Assembly (NCBI RefSeq): GCF_023544465.1
Contig: NZ_JALPVL010000017.1
Coordinates: forward strand, 1 to 64,000
Direction: 5' to 3'
Length of the DNA: 64,000 bases
From: Paractinoplanes maris
GTDB lineage: Bacteria; Actinomycetota; Actinomycetes; Mycobacteriales; Micromonosporaceae
The first letter of the stretch is position 1; each line of letters opens with the position of its first letter. A program made the translations under genes and the position numbers. This document shows, piece after piece, positions 18,639-26,703 of this stretch. The notes beneath the pieces are model-generated. The model was not told where the DNA came from, searched no databases, and was given only the letters and a program-made list of their open reading frames with translations.

Positions 18639-18848
18639 ACCGCCAATTCTCCGTATCGCATCGACGAGTTCTCCTGGGGGCGGCTCGAGGTGAGCGAGAA
18701 CGCAGTAACCAAATCATCATCCTAGGACGGCTTACAGGGTGTGCGCCTCAACACCGGCGCACCGAACCACCAAGAACCCAAGAACAAAAAGGAATCAACG
18801 ACATCCACGGTTTCGATTTCGGTGGACGCCGGGTGCTTGAGTCGGTGT

Positions 18849-19178
18849 GTGAATACGGGGATCCGCTCGGCGCGGATGGTTGTGGTCGCCGGCTTGATGG
18901 TGGGCGTCGTCGGCGGGTGCGGTGGTGACGAGGGCGAGCAGGTGCGGCGGATCGCGGTCTGTGTGCCGGTCAGCGCGGACCGGCCGAGTGGGGTGCAGGG
19001 CCGGGTCGAGATCCGGCAGGCCGCCGCGGTGCTGGCCGGTGGTTCGGTCGCGGCGGGTGGCAGCTTCGAGGCGGCGGTGCCGGCTGATGCGGCGGTCGAC
19101 GTGTACCTCGACGATGTCCTGCTCGACAGCAGCCCGGCCCAGTTCGACGACGTCAAGCTGAACTGCCCGGCCGGCTGA
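18849..19178 (+). CDS. small putative lipoprotein
   Basis: About 109 residues. GTG 18849 gives a short basic n-region (VNTGIRSAR), a hydrophobic core (MVVVAGLMVGVV) and a lipobox VGGC, so the mature protein would begin at Cys. The exported part is about 80 residues of unknown family with a DVYLDDVLLDSSPAQFDDVKLNC segment. There is no clear ribosome site and ATG 18876 is an alternative start without positive charge. It is divergent from the siderophore operon, about 210 bp away; a role in iron handling is possible but unsupported. Confidence 0.55.
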   Translation: MNTGIRSARMVVVAGLMVGVVGGCGGDEGEQVRRIAVCVPVSADRPSGVQGRVEIRQAAAVLAGGSVAAGGSFEAAVPADAAVDVYLDDVLLDSSPAQFDDVKLNCPAG

Positions 19179-19187
19179 TCCTGGGCA

Positions 19188-19209
19188 CTGTACCGTCCGG
19201 ACGGTACAG
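19188..19209. promoter_or_regulatory. perfect palindromic operator before tetR
   Basis: A 22-bp perfect inverted repeat without spacer: half-site CTGTACCGTCC followed by its exact complement GGACGGTACAG. It ends 8 bp before the TetR start codon, so the bound regulator would block its own transcription and that of the coupled membrane gene. Confidence 0.85.
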
Positions 19210-19217
19210 TTGCGGGC

Positions 19218-19727
19218 ATGGGAACCGCACGGGAGCGCATTCTGGATGCCGCGGAGGAGCTGATCACCGCCGGTCAGGTCCCGCCCGCGTTGGACGCGGT
19301 GGCCGCGGCGGCCGGCGTGAGCAAGGGCGGACTGCTCTATCACTTCGACAAGCGGTCCCTGCTGCAAGCGTTGGTGACCCGGGCCTTGCACCGATTCGAC
19401 GAGCGGCTGACGGCGGCCGCGACGCAGGGGACGATGGCCGCCGCCTGGCTGCGGTTGTCGGTGCCCGCGCCGGGTGAGCGCGCGGTGTACCGGGCCATCA
19501 TGTCGATGATGCGGCTGACCGCCGGCGGCGAGTTCGACCTGCCGCACGAGGTGGGCGAGGCCGAGCAGCGCTGGCAGCGGATGCTGGCCGCCGAGCTGGG
19601 TGACCCGGTCCGGGCCCGGCTGGTGCGGCTGGTCGGTGACGGGTTGTTCATGGCGGCGCTGACCGGGCCGCCTCCGACGTCCGCTGAGGTGGAGCACCTG
19701 CTTGACCATCTCGGCTTGCCGTCGTGA
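19218..19727 (+). CDS. TetR family transcriptional regulator
   Basis: 169 residues. The N-terminal HTH is RERILDAAEELITAG...ALDAVAAAAGVSKGGLLYHF, with the recognition helix and LLYHF turn of the family; the C-terminal ligand-binding domain is short. It starts 8 bp after a 22-bp palindrome and its stop overlaps the next start (GTGA). Autoregulation and control of the neighbouring GAP-type membrane protein are therefore likely (inference from layout). Confidence 0.93.
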   Translation: MGTARERILDAAEELITAGQVPPALDAVAAAAGVSKGGLLYHFDKRSLLQALVTRALHRFDERLTAAATQGTMAAAWLRLSVPAPGERAVYRAIMSMMRLTAGGEFDLPHEVGEAEQRWQRMLAAELGDPVRARLVRLVGDGLFMAALTGPPPTSAEVEHLLDHLGLPS

Positions 19728-20389
19728 CCGCGTCGCTGCTGGCTGGTGTGGCCGGTCTGGCCCTGCTGGACGCGCTGAATCCGGCGACGATCGCCGGGGT
19801 GGCATTGCTGCTGCTCGCCCCGATGGCGCATCCGGTGCGGGCGGCGGCCGGGTTTGTCGCCGGTGCCTATCTGACGGTCTTCGTTCTCGGGGCGGTGGTG
19901 TACGCCGGAGCCGATGTCGCGGCCGGTGCCACCGGTGACGGTTTGCTCTGGGTGCGCCGGATCGCGTTCACGGTGGCGGCGGTGGCGCTGGCCGTGGCCG
20001 GGTTGCGCCGGTTGCGTGCTCGGGTCCGCCCGGCGGTCACCGTGCCGCGCTGGGTCAACCCGTTGAGCGCGGCCGTGCTCGGGTTGGTCATGACGGGCGC
20101 GGATCTGCCCAACGCCTTCCCGTACTTCATCGCCGTCGAACGGATCGTCAACGCTGATGTCGGCACCACCCGGTCACTGGTGATCATTGCCGGGTACGCG
20201 CTGGTCTACTGCCTGCCGTGCCTGCTGCTGCTGATCGCCGGCGCCACCCGCGGTGACCGGGTCCGCCGCCGTCTCGGCCGCCTCTACGAGCAGCTCGGCG
20301 CGGAGAGGAAGATGCCCCGCAGCGTGCCCATCGCGGTCGCCTACCTGACCGCGGCGGCCGGCGTCATCACCATCGCCGCACTGGCCTGA
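19724..20389 (+). CDS. GAP-family (Sap-like) six-helix membrane protein
   Basis: 221 residues, six hydrophobic segments, opening LLAGVAGLALLDALNPATIAG. The DALNP motif in helix 1 and LPNAFPYF midway are typical of the GAP/LysE-superfamily proteins related to mycobacterial Sap, which help export or position lipids. The substrate here is unknown; a small-molecule efflux role under the coupled TetR is equally possible. The start overlaps the tetR stop by 4 bp. Confidence 0.82.
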   Translation: MTASLLAGVAGLALLDALNPATIAGVALLLLAPMAHPVRAAAGFVAGAYLTVFVLGAVVYAGADVAAGATGDGLLWVRRIAFTVAAVALAVAGLRRLRARVRPAVTVPRWVNPLSAAVLGLVMTGADLPNAFPYFIAVERIVNADVGTTRSLVIIAGYALVYCLPCLLLLIAGATRGDRVRRRLGRLYEQLGAERKMPRSVPIAVAYLTAAAGVITIAALA

Positions 20390-20399
20390 TCGCGGGTCG

Positions 20400-20860
20400 C
20401 CCCCGCGCCTGGCAGACCACGCGTGTGCCAGCCCGTGTGGTCGGCCAGGCTGGGTGGCGGCGCCCGTATGGTCGGCCATGCGTGTGCCGGCGCCCGTGGA
20501 GTCGATCAGGCTGGGTGCCCGCCCCGCGGAGCTGGCTTGACTGAGTGCCGGCCCCTGCAGGGTCGATCAGGCTGGGTGCCGGCCTCGCGGAGTTGGCTTG
20601 GCTGGGTGGCAACCCCCGTGTGGTCGGTCAGGCTGGGTGCCGGCCCCGCGGGGTCGGCTTGGCTGGGTGCTGGGTGCCGGCCCCGCGGGGTCGGCTTGGC
20701 TGGGTGGCAACCCCCGTGGTCGGTCAGGCTAGGCGCCGGCCGCCGAGGGGTTGGCCAGGCTGGGTGTCCCCAGACACGGGGTTGGCTTGGCTGGATGCCG
20801 GCTCCGTCGGCCAGGCTGAGTGCCGGCTCCGGTGGAGTTGGCTTGGCCCGTGCCGACCCT
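20400..20860. repeat. degenerate 30-33-bp tandem repeat array in the 20390-21071 gap
   Basis: A dozen or more diverged copies of a unit with the core GGTCAGGCTGGGTGCCGGC, alternating with GGCTTGGCTGGGTGG. A higher-order copy of about 97 bp is visible: GGCTTGGCTGGGTGGCAACC recurs near 20595 and 20692. The array stays open in several frames, but the products are repetitive and not gene-like. The last 200 bp of the gap, up to the ABC-F gene, hold nothing recognisable. Confidence 0.85.
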
Positions 20861-21071
20861 CACCGTCGCGTCGCAGGTCGGGACGTGTCGACCGCACCGA
20901 GCGGGCGGCCGGTGGGCTATATGGGTTGCGGAGAGCGTGGCGGGCGGGGCAAGGTTGTCGGCGGATCTGATGTCTAGCGCCGGGAGTGCTGCTCTTCATG
21001 TGATAGCGGACCGACCTTTGTGAATCGCCTCGCCGTTCGCGCGGTGGCGTGTCCCTGTCGGTGTCTCGCTC

Positions 21072-23003
21072 GTGGAGGGTTCTTTGTTAAAGGCTGTCAA
21101 TCTCAGTTGTTCGTATGACGGCGACCCGTTGTTCGCCGGGCTCGATCTCGTGGTGGGCGACGGGGACCGGATCGGGTTGGTGGGTCCCAACGGTGCTGGT
21201 AAGTCGACGCTGTTGCGGGTTCTGGGCGGTGAGCTGAGACCGCAGAGCGGCAGCGTCACCTATGGTCCGGACACCCGGATCGGTTATGTGGCCCAGCAGA
21301 TGCCCGACCCGGACGGGACGGTGGGTGATTTCCTCACCGCGGGCCTCGGCGAGCTGGCCGAGGTCACCCGGACGATGCGCGAGCTCGAGCACCGCCTGGC
21401 CACCGCCGCCGGCGACCAAAGCTCCGCCGGTGACGACAGTCGCGGGCGCAGTGAGGGCTCCGGGAGCAACGAAAGCCTCGGGGACAACGAAAGCCCCGGA
21501 GACAACGGCCCCGGGAGAAGCGACAGCCCCGGGAGCAATGACAGTGCCGCGGGCAACGACGGGCCTGGGCGCAGTGACGGGCCTGGCCGCAACGACAGGC
21601 CCAAGCGCAGTGGCGTGCCCGGGCGCAACGACAGCCCCGCAGACGACAAAGGCCCCGCCGGCAATGAGGCGATCACTGGGATGAGCCTCGCCGGCGACGG
21701 GACTCCGGCTGCCGGGAACGCCGACGAAGGCGCCGACACCGCTGATGAGCTGCTGGTCCGGTATGGCGTTGTGCAGGAGCGCTGGACCGCGCTGGAGGGT
21801 TGGAAGGCGGAGGCTCGCATCGCCGAGATCCGCCAGCGCCTGGATATCGCCCATCTCCCCGATGAGCTGGCTTTGTGGCAGGTCAGCGGTGGTGAGCAGG
21901 CGCGGCTTCTGTTGGCGCGGGCTCTGCTCGACGAGCCGGATGTGTTGTTGCTGGATGAGCCGACCAATCACCTGGACGCCGAGGGCATGGCCTGGTTGCA
22001 GGGCTGGCTGAAGTCGTACGCGGGTGGGGTTTTGACCGTCAGCCATGACCGTGCGTTCCTCGATGCTGTGGTCACGCGTGTTCTGGAGTTGGACGGTATC
22101 GACACTGAGGTGCAGGACTACCCCGGTGGTGGTTACACGGCGTATCGGGTGGAGAAGCAGCGTCGCTGGGAGCGGTTGTTGCTGGATTTCGAGGCGCAGG
22201 AGAAGGATCGCCGCCGGTGGGAGGCGGACATCGAGCGGACGAAGGAGTATTCGCGGGGGGTGGAGAACGCTTCGGGGCTGGGGGTGGCCGGTCCGCATCT
22301 GCGGCGGGTGGCCCGGTTGGTGGCGCGGAAGGCCAAAGTCCGGGAGCGGCGTCTGCGGCGGCAGATGGAGTCGGTGCGGTGGATTGCTCACCCTCGTACG
22401 CGGCCGCCTTTGACGTTGGCTTTCCCGGCTGATCAGGCCGATCCCGGTGAGGTTGTGCTGAGGGTGCGGGATCTGTCGGTGTCGGCGGGTGATCGGCTCC
22501 TGCTCGACGGGGTGGAGCTTGAGGTACGGCGCGGTGACCGCATTTTGGTCACGGGGCGCAATGGTGCGGGGAAGACGACGTTGCTGCGCGCGTTGGCGTC
22601 GGATGACACCGCTGTGTTGCCGCAGACCACTGACGGTCTGCGGTCGAAGGTGACCGTGATGGAGTTCTTCCGGTCGCGGGTGCCGGTGTATGCCGAGGAC
22701 GCCGAGCGGTTGTTGCTGGGGCATCAGTTCGGCCCGGATCAGTGGGATGCGCGGTTGAGCAGTCTGTCGGCCGGGGAGTTGCGGCGTCTGCTGCTGGCGG
22801 TGCTGGTCAACAGTCCGGCGCGGATCTTGTTGCTGGACGAGCCGACGAACTTCCTCGACCTGGACGCCTTGGACGTGATCGAGGAGGCGTTGCGCCGGTA
22901 TCGGGGCACGGTGGTGGTGGTGACGCATGACCGGTATTTCGCGGAGGCGATCGGGTTCGGGCGGCGCTGGCATGTCGCGGACGGTGCGGTGATCGAAAGC
23001 TGA
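21072..23003 (+). CDS. ABC-F ATPase with a hexapeptide-repeat insertion
   Basis: 643 residues, two ABC domains without membrane segments. NBD1 has Walker A GPNGAGKST, signature VSGGEQ and Walker B LLLDEPTNHLD. NBD2 has GRNGAGKTT, LSAGE and LLLDEPTNFLD. The linker is long and charged. ABC-F proteins act on the ribosome, in translation regulation or antibiotic protection; which applies is unknown. Residues about 115-225, inside NBD1 between Walker A and the signature, are a disordered Gly/Ser/Asn/Asp/Pro insert absent from typical members. The start is GTG 21072, but TTG 21084 behind GGAGGG is possible. Confidence 0.9.
   Translation: MEGSLLKAVNLSCSYDGDPLFAGLDLVVGDGDRIGLVGPNGAGKSTLLRVLGGELRPQSGSVTYGPDTRIGYVAQQMPDPDGTVGDFLTAGLGELAEVTRTMRELEHRLATAAGDQSSAGDDSRGRSEGSGSNESLGDNESPGDNGPGRSDSPGSNDSAAGNDGPGRSDGPGRNDRPKRSGVPGRNDSPADDKGPAGNEAITGMSLAGDGTPAAGNADEGADTADELLVRYGVVQERWTALEGWKAEARIAEIRQRLDIAHLPDELALWQVSGGEQARLLLARALLDEPDVLLLDEPTNHLDAEGMAWLQGWLKSYAGGVLTVSHDRAFLDAVVTRVLELDGIDTEVQDYPGGGYTAYRVEKQRRWERLLLDFEAQEKDRRRWEADIERTKEYSRGVENASGLGVAGPHLRRVARLVARKAKVRERRLRRQMESVRWIAHPRTRPPLTLAFPADQADPGEVVLRVRDLSVSAGDRLLLDGVELEVRRGDRILVTGRNGAGKTTLLRALASDDTAVLPQTTDGLRSKVTVMEFFRSRVPVYAEDAERLLLGHQFGPDQWDARLSSLSAGELRRLLLAVLVNSPARILLLDEPTNFLDLDALDVIEEALRRYRGTVVVVTHDRYFAEAIGFGRRWHVADGAVIES
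21462..21638 (+). repeat. 18-bp repeat encoding a G-x-N/S-D/E-x-P hexapeptide array
   Basis: About ten degenerate 18-bp units, residues 131-189 of the ABC-F protein (GSNESL, GDNESP, GRSDSP, GRNDSP and so on). All keep the reading frame. Confidence 0.85.
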
Positions 23004-23015
23004 CACGATGGGCGC

Positions 23016-23945
23016 ATGTTCGTGGTGCCCAGGCAGGGTGGGGAACTGGCCGTCGGTGGTCCGGCGGAGCAGGTCACCGAGGTGTGGCTGGCGAACCGGC
23101 GGTTGTCGGAGCACACCCGGGCCGCGTATCGGCGGGATGTGTCGGCGTGGCTGGCGTGGTGTTCGGAGCGTGGCGCTGATCCGCTGCGGGCGTCGTTTCT
23201 GGAGGTGAACGCGTACGCCCGGGGTTTGGAGGCGCGGGAGCTGGCGCCGTCGACGGTGGCCCGGAAGTTGTCGGGGTTGTCGAGTTGGTACGACTTCTTG
23301 ATGAAGATCCGGGCGGTCGACACGAATCCGGTGGCCGGGGCGGACCGGCCGTTCGTGTCACGGGATCATTCGGCGACGCTGGGCCTGGCCGCCGACGAGG
23401 TCGACGCGCTGATCGAGCGGGCCCGGGCCGCGGGGACCAGGCATCACGCGGTGATGACCATCCTGGCCGATCTGGGTTTGCGGGTGGGTGAGCTCGTCGG
23501 CCTGGATCTGGGGGATGTGGGCTGGGAGCGCGGGCACCGTACGGTCCGGTTTGTCGGTAAGGGTGGCAAGCAGCGACGCCGGGCGCTGACCCCGGCCGCG
23601 TCGGCTGCCCTGGACGCCTATCTTCAGGTGCGCGGTGACGGTGACGGCCCGTTGTTCATGACGTCGACCGGGGGCCGGCTGGATCGGCATGCGGTGTTCC
23701 GGTTGCTGCGCCGGTTGGCCGCGGAGGCCGGGATCGCCGAGGCCGACCGGTTGTCGCCGCACTCGTTGCGGCATGCGTTCGCGACGGCGGCCCGGGCTGA
23801 GGGTGTGGCGTTGGAGGATGTGCAGGACGCGATGGGTCACGCCGATCCGCGGACGACGCGGCGGTACGACCGGGACCGGCACAACCTGGATCGTGATCCC
23901 GCCTACATGATCGCTGCCGCGCGTGCCCGCCGCGCCGGGGCGTGA
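23016..23945 (+). CDS. tyrosine recombinase (XerC/XerD type)
   Basis: 309 residues: an N-terminal SAM-like core-binding domain (about 15-100) and a C-terminal catalytic domain with the full set Arg156 (GLRVGE), Lys182 (GKGGKQ), His249/Arg252 (HSLRHAF), His275 (MGHADPRTT) and the nucleophile Tyr284. Size and motifs match chromosome-dimer-type Xer enzymes and small integrases. The ATG lies 13 nt after the ABC-F gene, with CACGAT 6 nt upstream. No attachment site or phage gene is adjacent, so a housekeeping or orphan role is likelier than a prophage integrase. Confidence 0.92.
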   Translation: MFVVPRQGGELAVGGPAEQVTEVWLANRRLSEHTRAAYRRDVSAWLAWCSERGADPLRASFLEVNAYARGLEARELAPSTVARKLSGLSSWYDFLMKIRAVDTNPVAGADRPFVSRDHSATLGLAADEVDALIERARAAGTRHHAVMTILADLGLRVGELVGLDLGDVGWERGHRTVRFVGKGGKQRRRALTPAASAALDAYLQVRGDGDGPLFMTSTGGRLDRHAVFRLLRRLAAEAGIAEADRLSPHSLRHAFATAARAEGVALEDVQDAMGHADPRTTRRYDRDRHNLDRDPAYMIAAARARRAGA

Positions 23946-23999
23946 CCGCGCCGCCTATGCTCGGCGGCGGTAAAAAGCGGATCAAAGAGGCGGTCGGGG

Positions 24000-24836
24000 T
24001 TGAACATCTTCGAAGCGGTGCTGCTGGGCGCCGTTGAGGGCTTTACCGAGTTTCTGCCCGTGTCGAGCACCGGCCACCTGACGATTCTGGAGAAGTTGCT
24101 CGGTTATCGGATCGACGATCCGGCGATCACCGCGTTCACAGTGATCATCCAGTCGGGTGCGGTGCTGGCGACGATCATCTTCCTGCGCAAGGACATCGCC
24201 CGGGTGGTTCCGGCGTTCCTGGCCGGCCTGTTCGCCAAGGACAAGCGGGACAACCCGGACTTCCGGTTCGGGTGGGCGGTGCTGCTGGGCGCGATCCCGA
24301 TCGTGATCGTGGCGTTGTTGTTCAAGGATCAGGTGGAGACGACGCTGCGCAGCCTGTGGTTCGTGGCGAGCGCGTTGATCCTGTGGTCGGGGGTGATGGC
24401 GTTCGCCGATCACGCGGCCACCCAGGTGAAGCATCAGGAGGATGTGACCTGGAAGGACTCTTTGATCATCGGCTTGGTGCAGTGTCTGGCGCTGATCCCC
24501 GGTGTGTCCCGGTCGGGCGCCACGATGTCGGCCGGTCTGTTGCGCGACTTCGATCGGGTGACGGTGACGAAGTTGTCGTTCTTCCTGTCGATCCCGGCGT
24601 TGCTGGGTGCGTCGATCCTGCAGGGCTTCGAGGAGGCCGGGAACATCTCGGCCGGGGTGGGCTGGACGAACACGCTGATCGCGACCGTGGTGAGTTTCGT
24701 GGTGGCCTATTTCTCGGTGAACTGGCTGCTGCGGTTCGTGTCGCGGCACTCGTACAGCATTTTCATCTACTACCGGGTGGCGCTGGGTGTGCTGCTGATG
24801 GTGCTGCTGGTCACGAACACCATCGAACCGAAGTGA
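24000..24836 (+). CDS. uppP: undecaprenyl-diphosphate phosphatase
   Basis: 278 residues, about eight transmembrane helices, with both UppP/BacA signatures: EGFTEFLPVSSTGHL near the N-terminus and PGVSRSGATM in the middle. It recycles undecaprenyl diphosphate to the lipid carrier used in peptidoglycan synthesis and gives low-level bacitracin resistance. The start is TTG at 24000, with AGAGG about 9 nt upstream; the homologous N-terminus (NIFEAVLLGAVEG) leaves no better choice. Its stop overlaps the start of the DUF3626 gene. Confidence 0.96.
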   Translation: MNIFEAVLLGAVEGFTEFLPVSSTGHLTILEKLLGYRIDDPAITAFTVIIQSGAVLATIIFLRKDIARVVPAFLAGLFAKDKRDNPDFRFGWAVLLGAIPIVIVALLFKDQVETTLRSLWFVASALILWSGVMAFADHAATQVKHQEDVTWKDSLIIGLVQCLALIPGVSRSGATMSAGLLRDFDRVTVTKLSFFLSIPALLGASILQGFEEAGNISAGVGWTNTLIATVVSFVVAYFSVNWLLRFVSRHSYSIFIYYRVALGVLLMVLLVTNTIEPK

Positions 24837-25783
24837 CCTCGCCCGGCGAGCGCGCCCTGCGGCATGTGCGGGAGTTGTTTCCCGCCGCCGGTCCGGCCGA
24901 GGTGCCGCCGGCCTCGATCACGGTCAACTTCCACCCGGACCGGTTGCTGGCCGACGGCCGGACGGTGGCCGAGCACCTGGCCGCCGAGGGTGTCTACCGC
25001 AGCCAGTTCGAGACGCGTATCTCCAACGGTGGCCTGACCGCGTTCGCCGGTGGTGACCGCGATGTGTGGGAGCAGCGCATGTTCCCCGGCGTCTACGACG
25101 GTGCGGCGGGCCGGCCGGTCTACGGTGCGCTCAACCTGGCCGGTTACCCGGACGGGGCGTCGCCACGGTTCGGCAGCTGCCACCTGATCCTGGCGCCGCA
25201 CGTGTCGGCGCGGGCCACGTTCAGTCACGGTGACAGTTTCACCGAACCCACCGTGTTCGGTACGGCGGCCACGTTCGGTGCGGTGTGGGCGGCGCTGCTC
25301 GACGAGGTGTCACGCACCGGCCGGGCGCTCAACGTGGCGGCGGCGTCGCCGGCCGAGTGGGTGGCCGCGCTCGGTGCGGCCCGTCCGGGACCCGGGCGGG
25401 CGATGGACGACTACGTCGAGGCCCAGGTCCACGGCGGTCTCACCCTGGCCGGGGACGTCACGGCCGTCGTGGCCGACCCTTCCTTCCGCGGTACGGCGGT
25501 GGAGGCGCAGTTGCGAGGCCTGGGCACAGAGCTGCGGTGGGCGCCCGGCTTCGAACTGCCGGCCGACGAGTTCCCGGCTGACCTGAAAGGCCCGCAGGTG
25601 CCGCCGCTGGTGCGGGCGGTGGCCGACCACTACGGCCGCGATGTCCTGGACGCGGCCCTGGTCGGCCGGGCCACCCACGAACCGGCGACGTGGGGCGCTT
25701 TCGGCACCCCACCCGAGGTGCTGCAGCTACTCAAGTACGTGTGGCACATCCTGGTCATCCAGGGAGCACCAGCCACCCGTTGA
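24833..25783 (+). CDS. DUF3626 domain-containing protein
   Basis: 316 residues. ITVNFHPDRLLADGR, SNGGLTAFAGGDRDVWEQRMF, RFGSCHLILAPHV and a C-terminal LLKYVWHILVIQG match my memory of DUF3626, an uncharacterised bacterial family. There is no signal peptide or membrane helix. Conserved His/Glu/Asp residues suggest an enzyme but no reaction is known. The GTG at 24833 overlaps the uppP stop (GTGA), so the two are co-translated; whether that reflects a cell-wall role is open. Confidence 0.8.
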   Translation: MTSPGERALRHVRELFPAAGPAEVPPASITVNFHPDRLLADGRTVAEHLAAEGVYRSQFETRISNGGLTAFAGGDRDVWEQRMFPGVYDGAAGRPVYGALNLAGYPDGASPRFGSCHLILAPHVSARATFSHGDSFTEPTVFGTAATFGAVWAALLDEVSRTGRALNVAAASPAEWVAALGAARPGPGRAMDDYVEAQVHGGLTLAGDVTAVVADPSFRGTAVEAQLRGLGTELRWAPGFELPADEFPADLKGPQVPPLVRAVADHYGRDVLDAALVGRATHEPATWGAFGTPPEVLQLLKYVWHILVIQGAPATR

Positions 25784-26031
25784 GCCGCCCCCGGTCAGCC
25801 GGCCACCCGGTCAGCCGCCGCCACGCTGCCGGGTTCCCCGTCGACGGTGACCCAGGGGCCGACCGGCGAGGTCCAGGCGGGGCGGGCCGGCGGCGTGGTG
25901 ACGGGATCGCAGCAGTCGTCCCGCGGCGGCATCCGCAGCGCGAGCGTCGGGCGTCCCGGCATCCCCTTGACGGCGGCGTTGTGGTTCAGCGCCCCGGCAG
26001 CCGCCGCGGCGAGCAGATGGACGCTGCTTGT
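25784..26031. other. gap of 248 bp with an open minus-strand frame but no start
   Basis: On the minus strand, directly after the TetR stop and in the same frame, about 75 codons stay open until a TGA near 25799, reading HLLAAAAAGALNHNAAVKG and onward with normal codon bias. There is no ATG or GTG near its beginning. It could be a former C-terminal part of an upstream gene or chance; no function is claimed. Confidence 0.35.
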
Positions 26032-26628
26032 TCACGTTCCAGGTGTGTCGTGGACACCAGGTGCCGTCCGGACCAGAGCCCCGTGCAGGAACAACGCGAC
26101 AACGTGCTCGGCCCGGACCGGCTGAACCTCGTTCGGGACGCGTGTGCAGGACTGGGCCATGCTGAGGAACAGTTCGGCCAGGGTGGCAGAGGGCAGGCGC
26201 AGGTGGTGTTCGTCCGGCTCGAGCAACCGGGCGACAGCCGCCTGGAACTCGGGCTGGATGCCGAAACTCCGACGATCTGTACGGCCGGTCGGCTGGGCCG
26301 GGTGCTCGACAAGCTCGGTGCGGACACGCTCGGCGTACGCGCGGAGAATGTCGATCACCTGCAGCAGGCGGGCTTCGACCGGCTGGTCACCGCGGACCGC
26401 CTCCAGCCGCCGCACTTCCGCGGCCGGGTCCAGCGTCGCCATCATGTGTGCCGTCATGTCGGACACCCAGGCCTGCATGACCGCGTCCTTGTCGGCGAAC
26501 ATGGCCAGCAGTTCGGCCTCGTCGACACCCACCACCTCGGCGATCCGGCTGGTGGTCATCGTGTCCCATTCGCTGACCAGGTGCGTGACCGCCCGCACGA
26601 CCCGGTGACGCAGTTGCTCCGAGCTCAT
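26032..26628 (-). CDS. TetR/AcrR family transcriptional regulator
   Basis: 198 residues. The N-terminal HTH reads LRHRVVRAVTHLVSEWDTMTTSRIAEVVGVDEAELLAMFADKDAVM, with the usual F-x-x-K turn. A helical ligand-binding domain follows, with several Met and Arg-rich helices. The ATG at 26628 begins MSSEQLRHR. It is divergent from the NUDIX gene (75 bp). The target and ligand are unknown; nothing transport-like is adjacent. Confidence 0.85.
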   Translation of the reverse strand: MSSEQLRHRVVRAVTHLVSEWDTMTTSRIAEVVGVDEAELLAMFADKDAVMQAWVSDMTAHMMATLDPAAEVRRLEAVRGDQPVEARLLQVIDILRAYAERVRTELVEHPAQPTGRTDRRSFGIQPEFQAAVARLLEPDEHHLRLPSATLAELFLSMAQSCTRVPNEVQPVRAEHVVALFLHGALVRTAPGVHDTPGT

Positions 26629-26690
26629 CAAGGCCCCCGCCACGCACGCTAACAGGGCCCGGTGGGCGAGGACGGTTTGCGGTGATCCAC

Positions 26691-26696
26691 TAGCGT
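26691..26696 (+). promoter_or_regulatory. candidate -10 box (TAGCGT) of the NUDIX gene
   Basis: TAGCGT ends 7 nt before ATG 26704, with no ribosome site. Confidence 0.5.
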
Positions 26697-26703
26697 CTGT
26701 CGC

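Noticed and set aside
18718-18738. IdeR/DmdR iron box before the siderophore operon
   Set aside because: Only partial TAGG and GGCTTAC half-sites are found with the wrong spacing; the 19-bp iron box consensus is not met.
20400-20860. possible CRISPR array
   Set aside because: Repeats are diverged, adjoin without unique spacers of constant length, and no cas gene is near.
23016-23945. prophage integrase
   Set aside because: No phage structural, excision or attachment sequences are seen near it; the gene sits between housekeeping-like genes.
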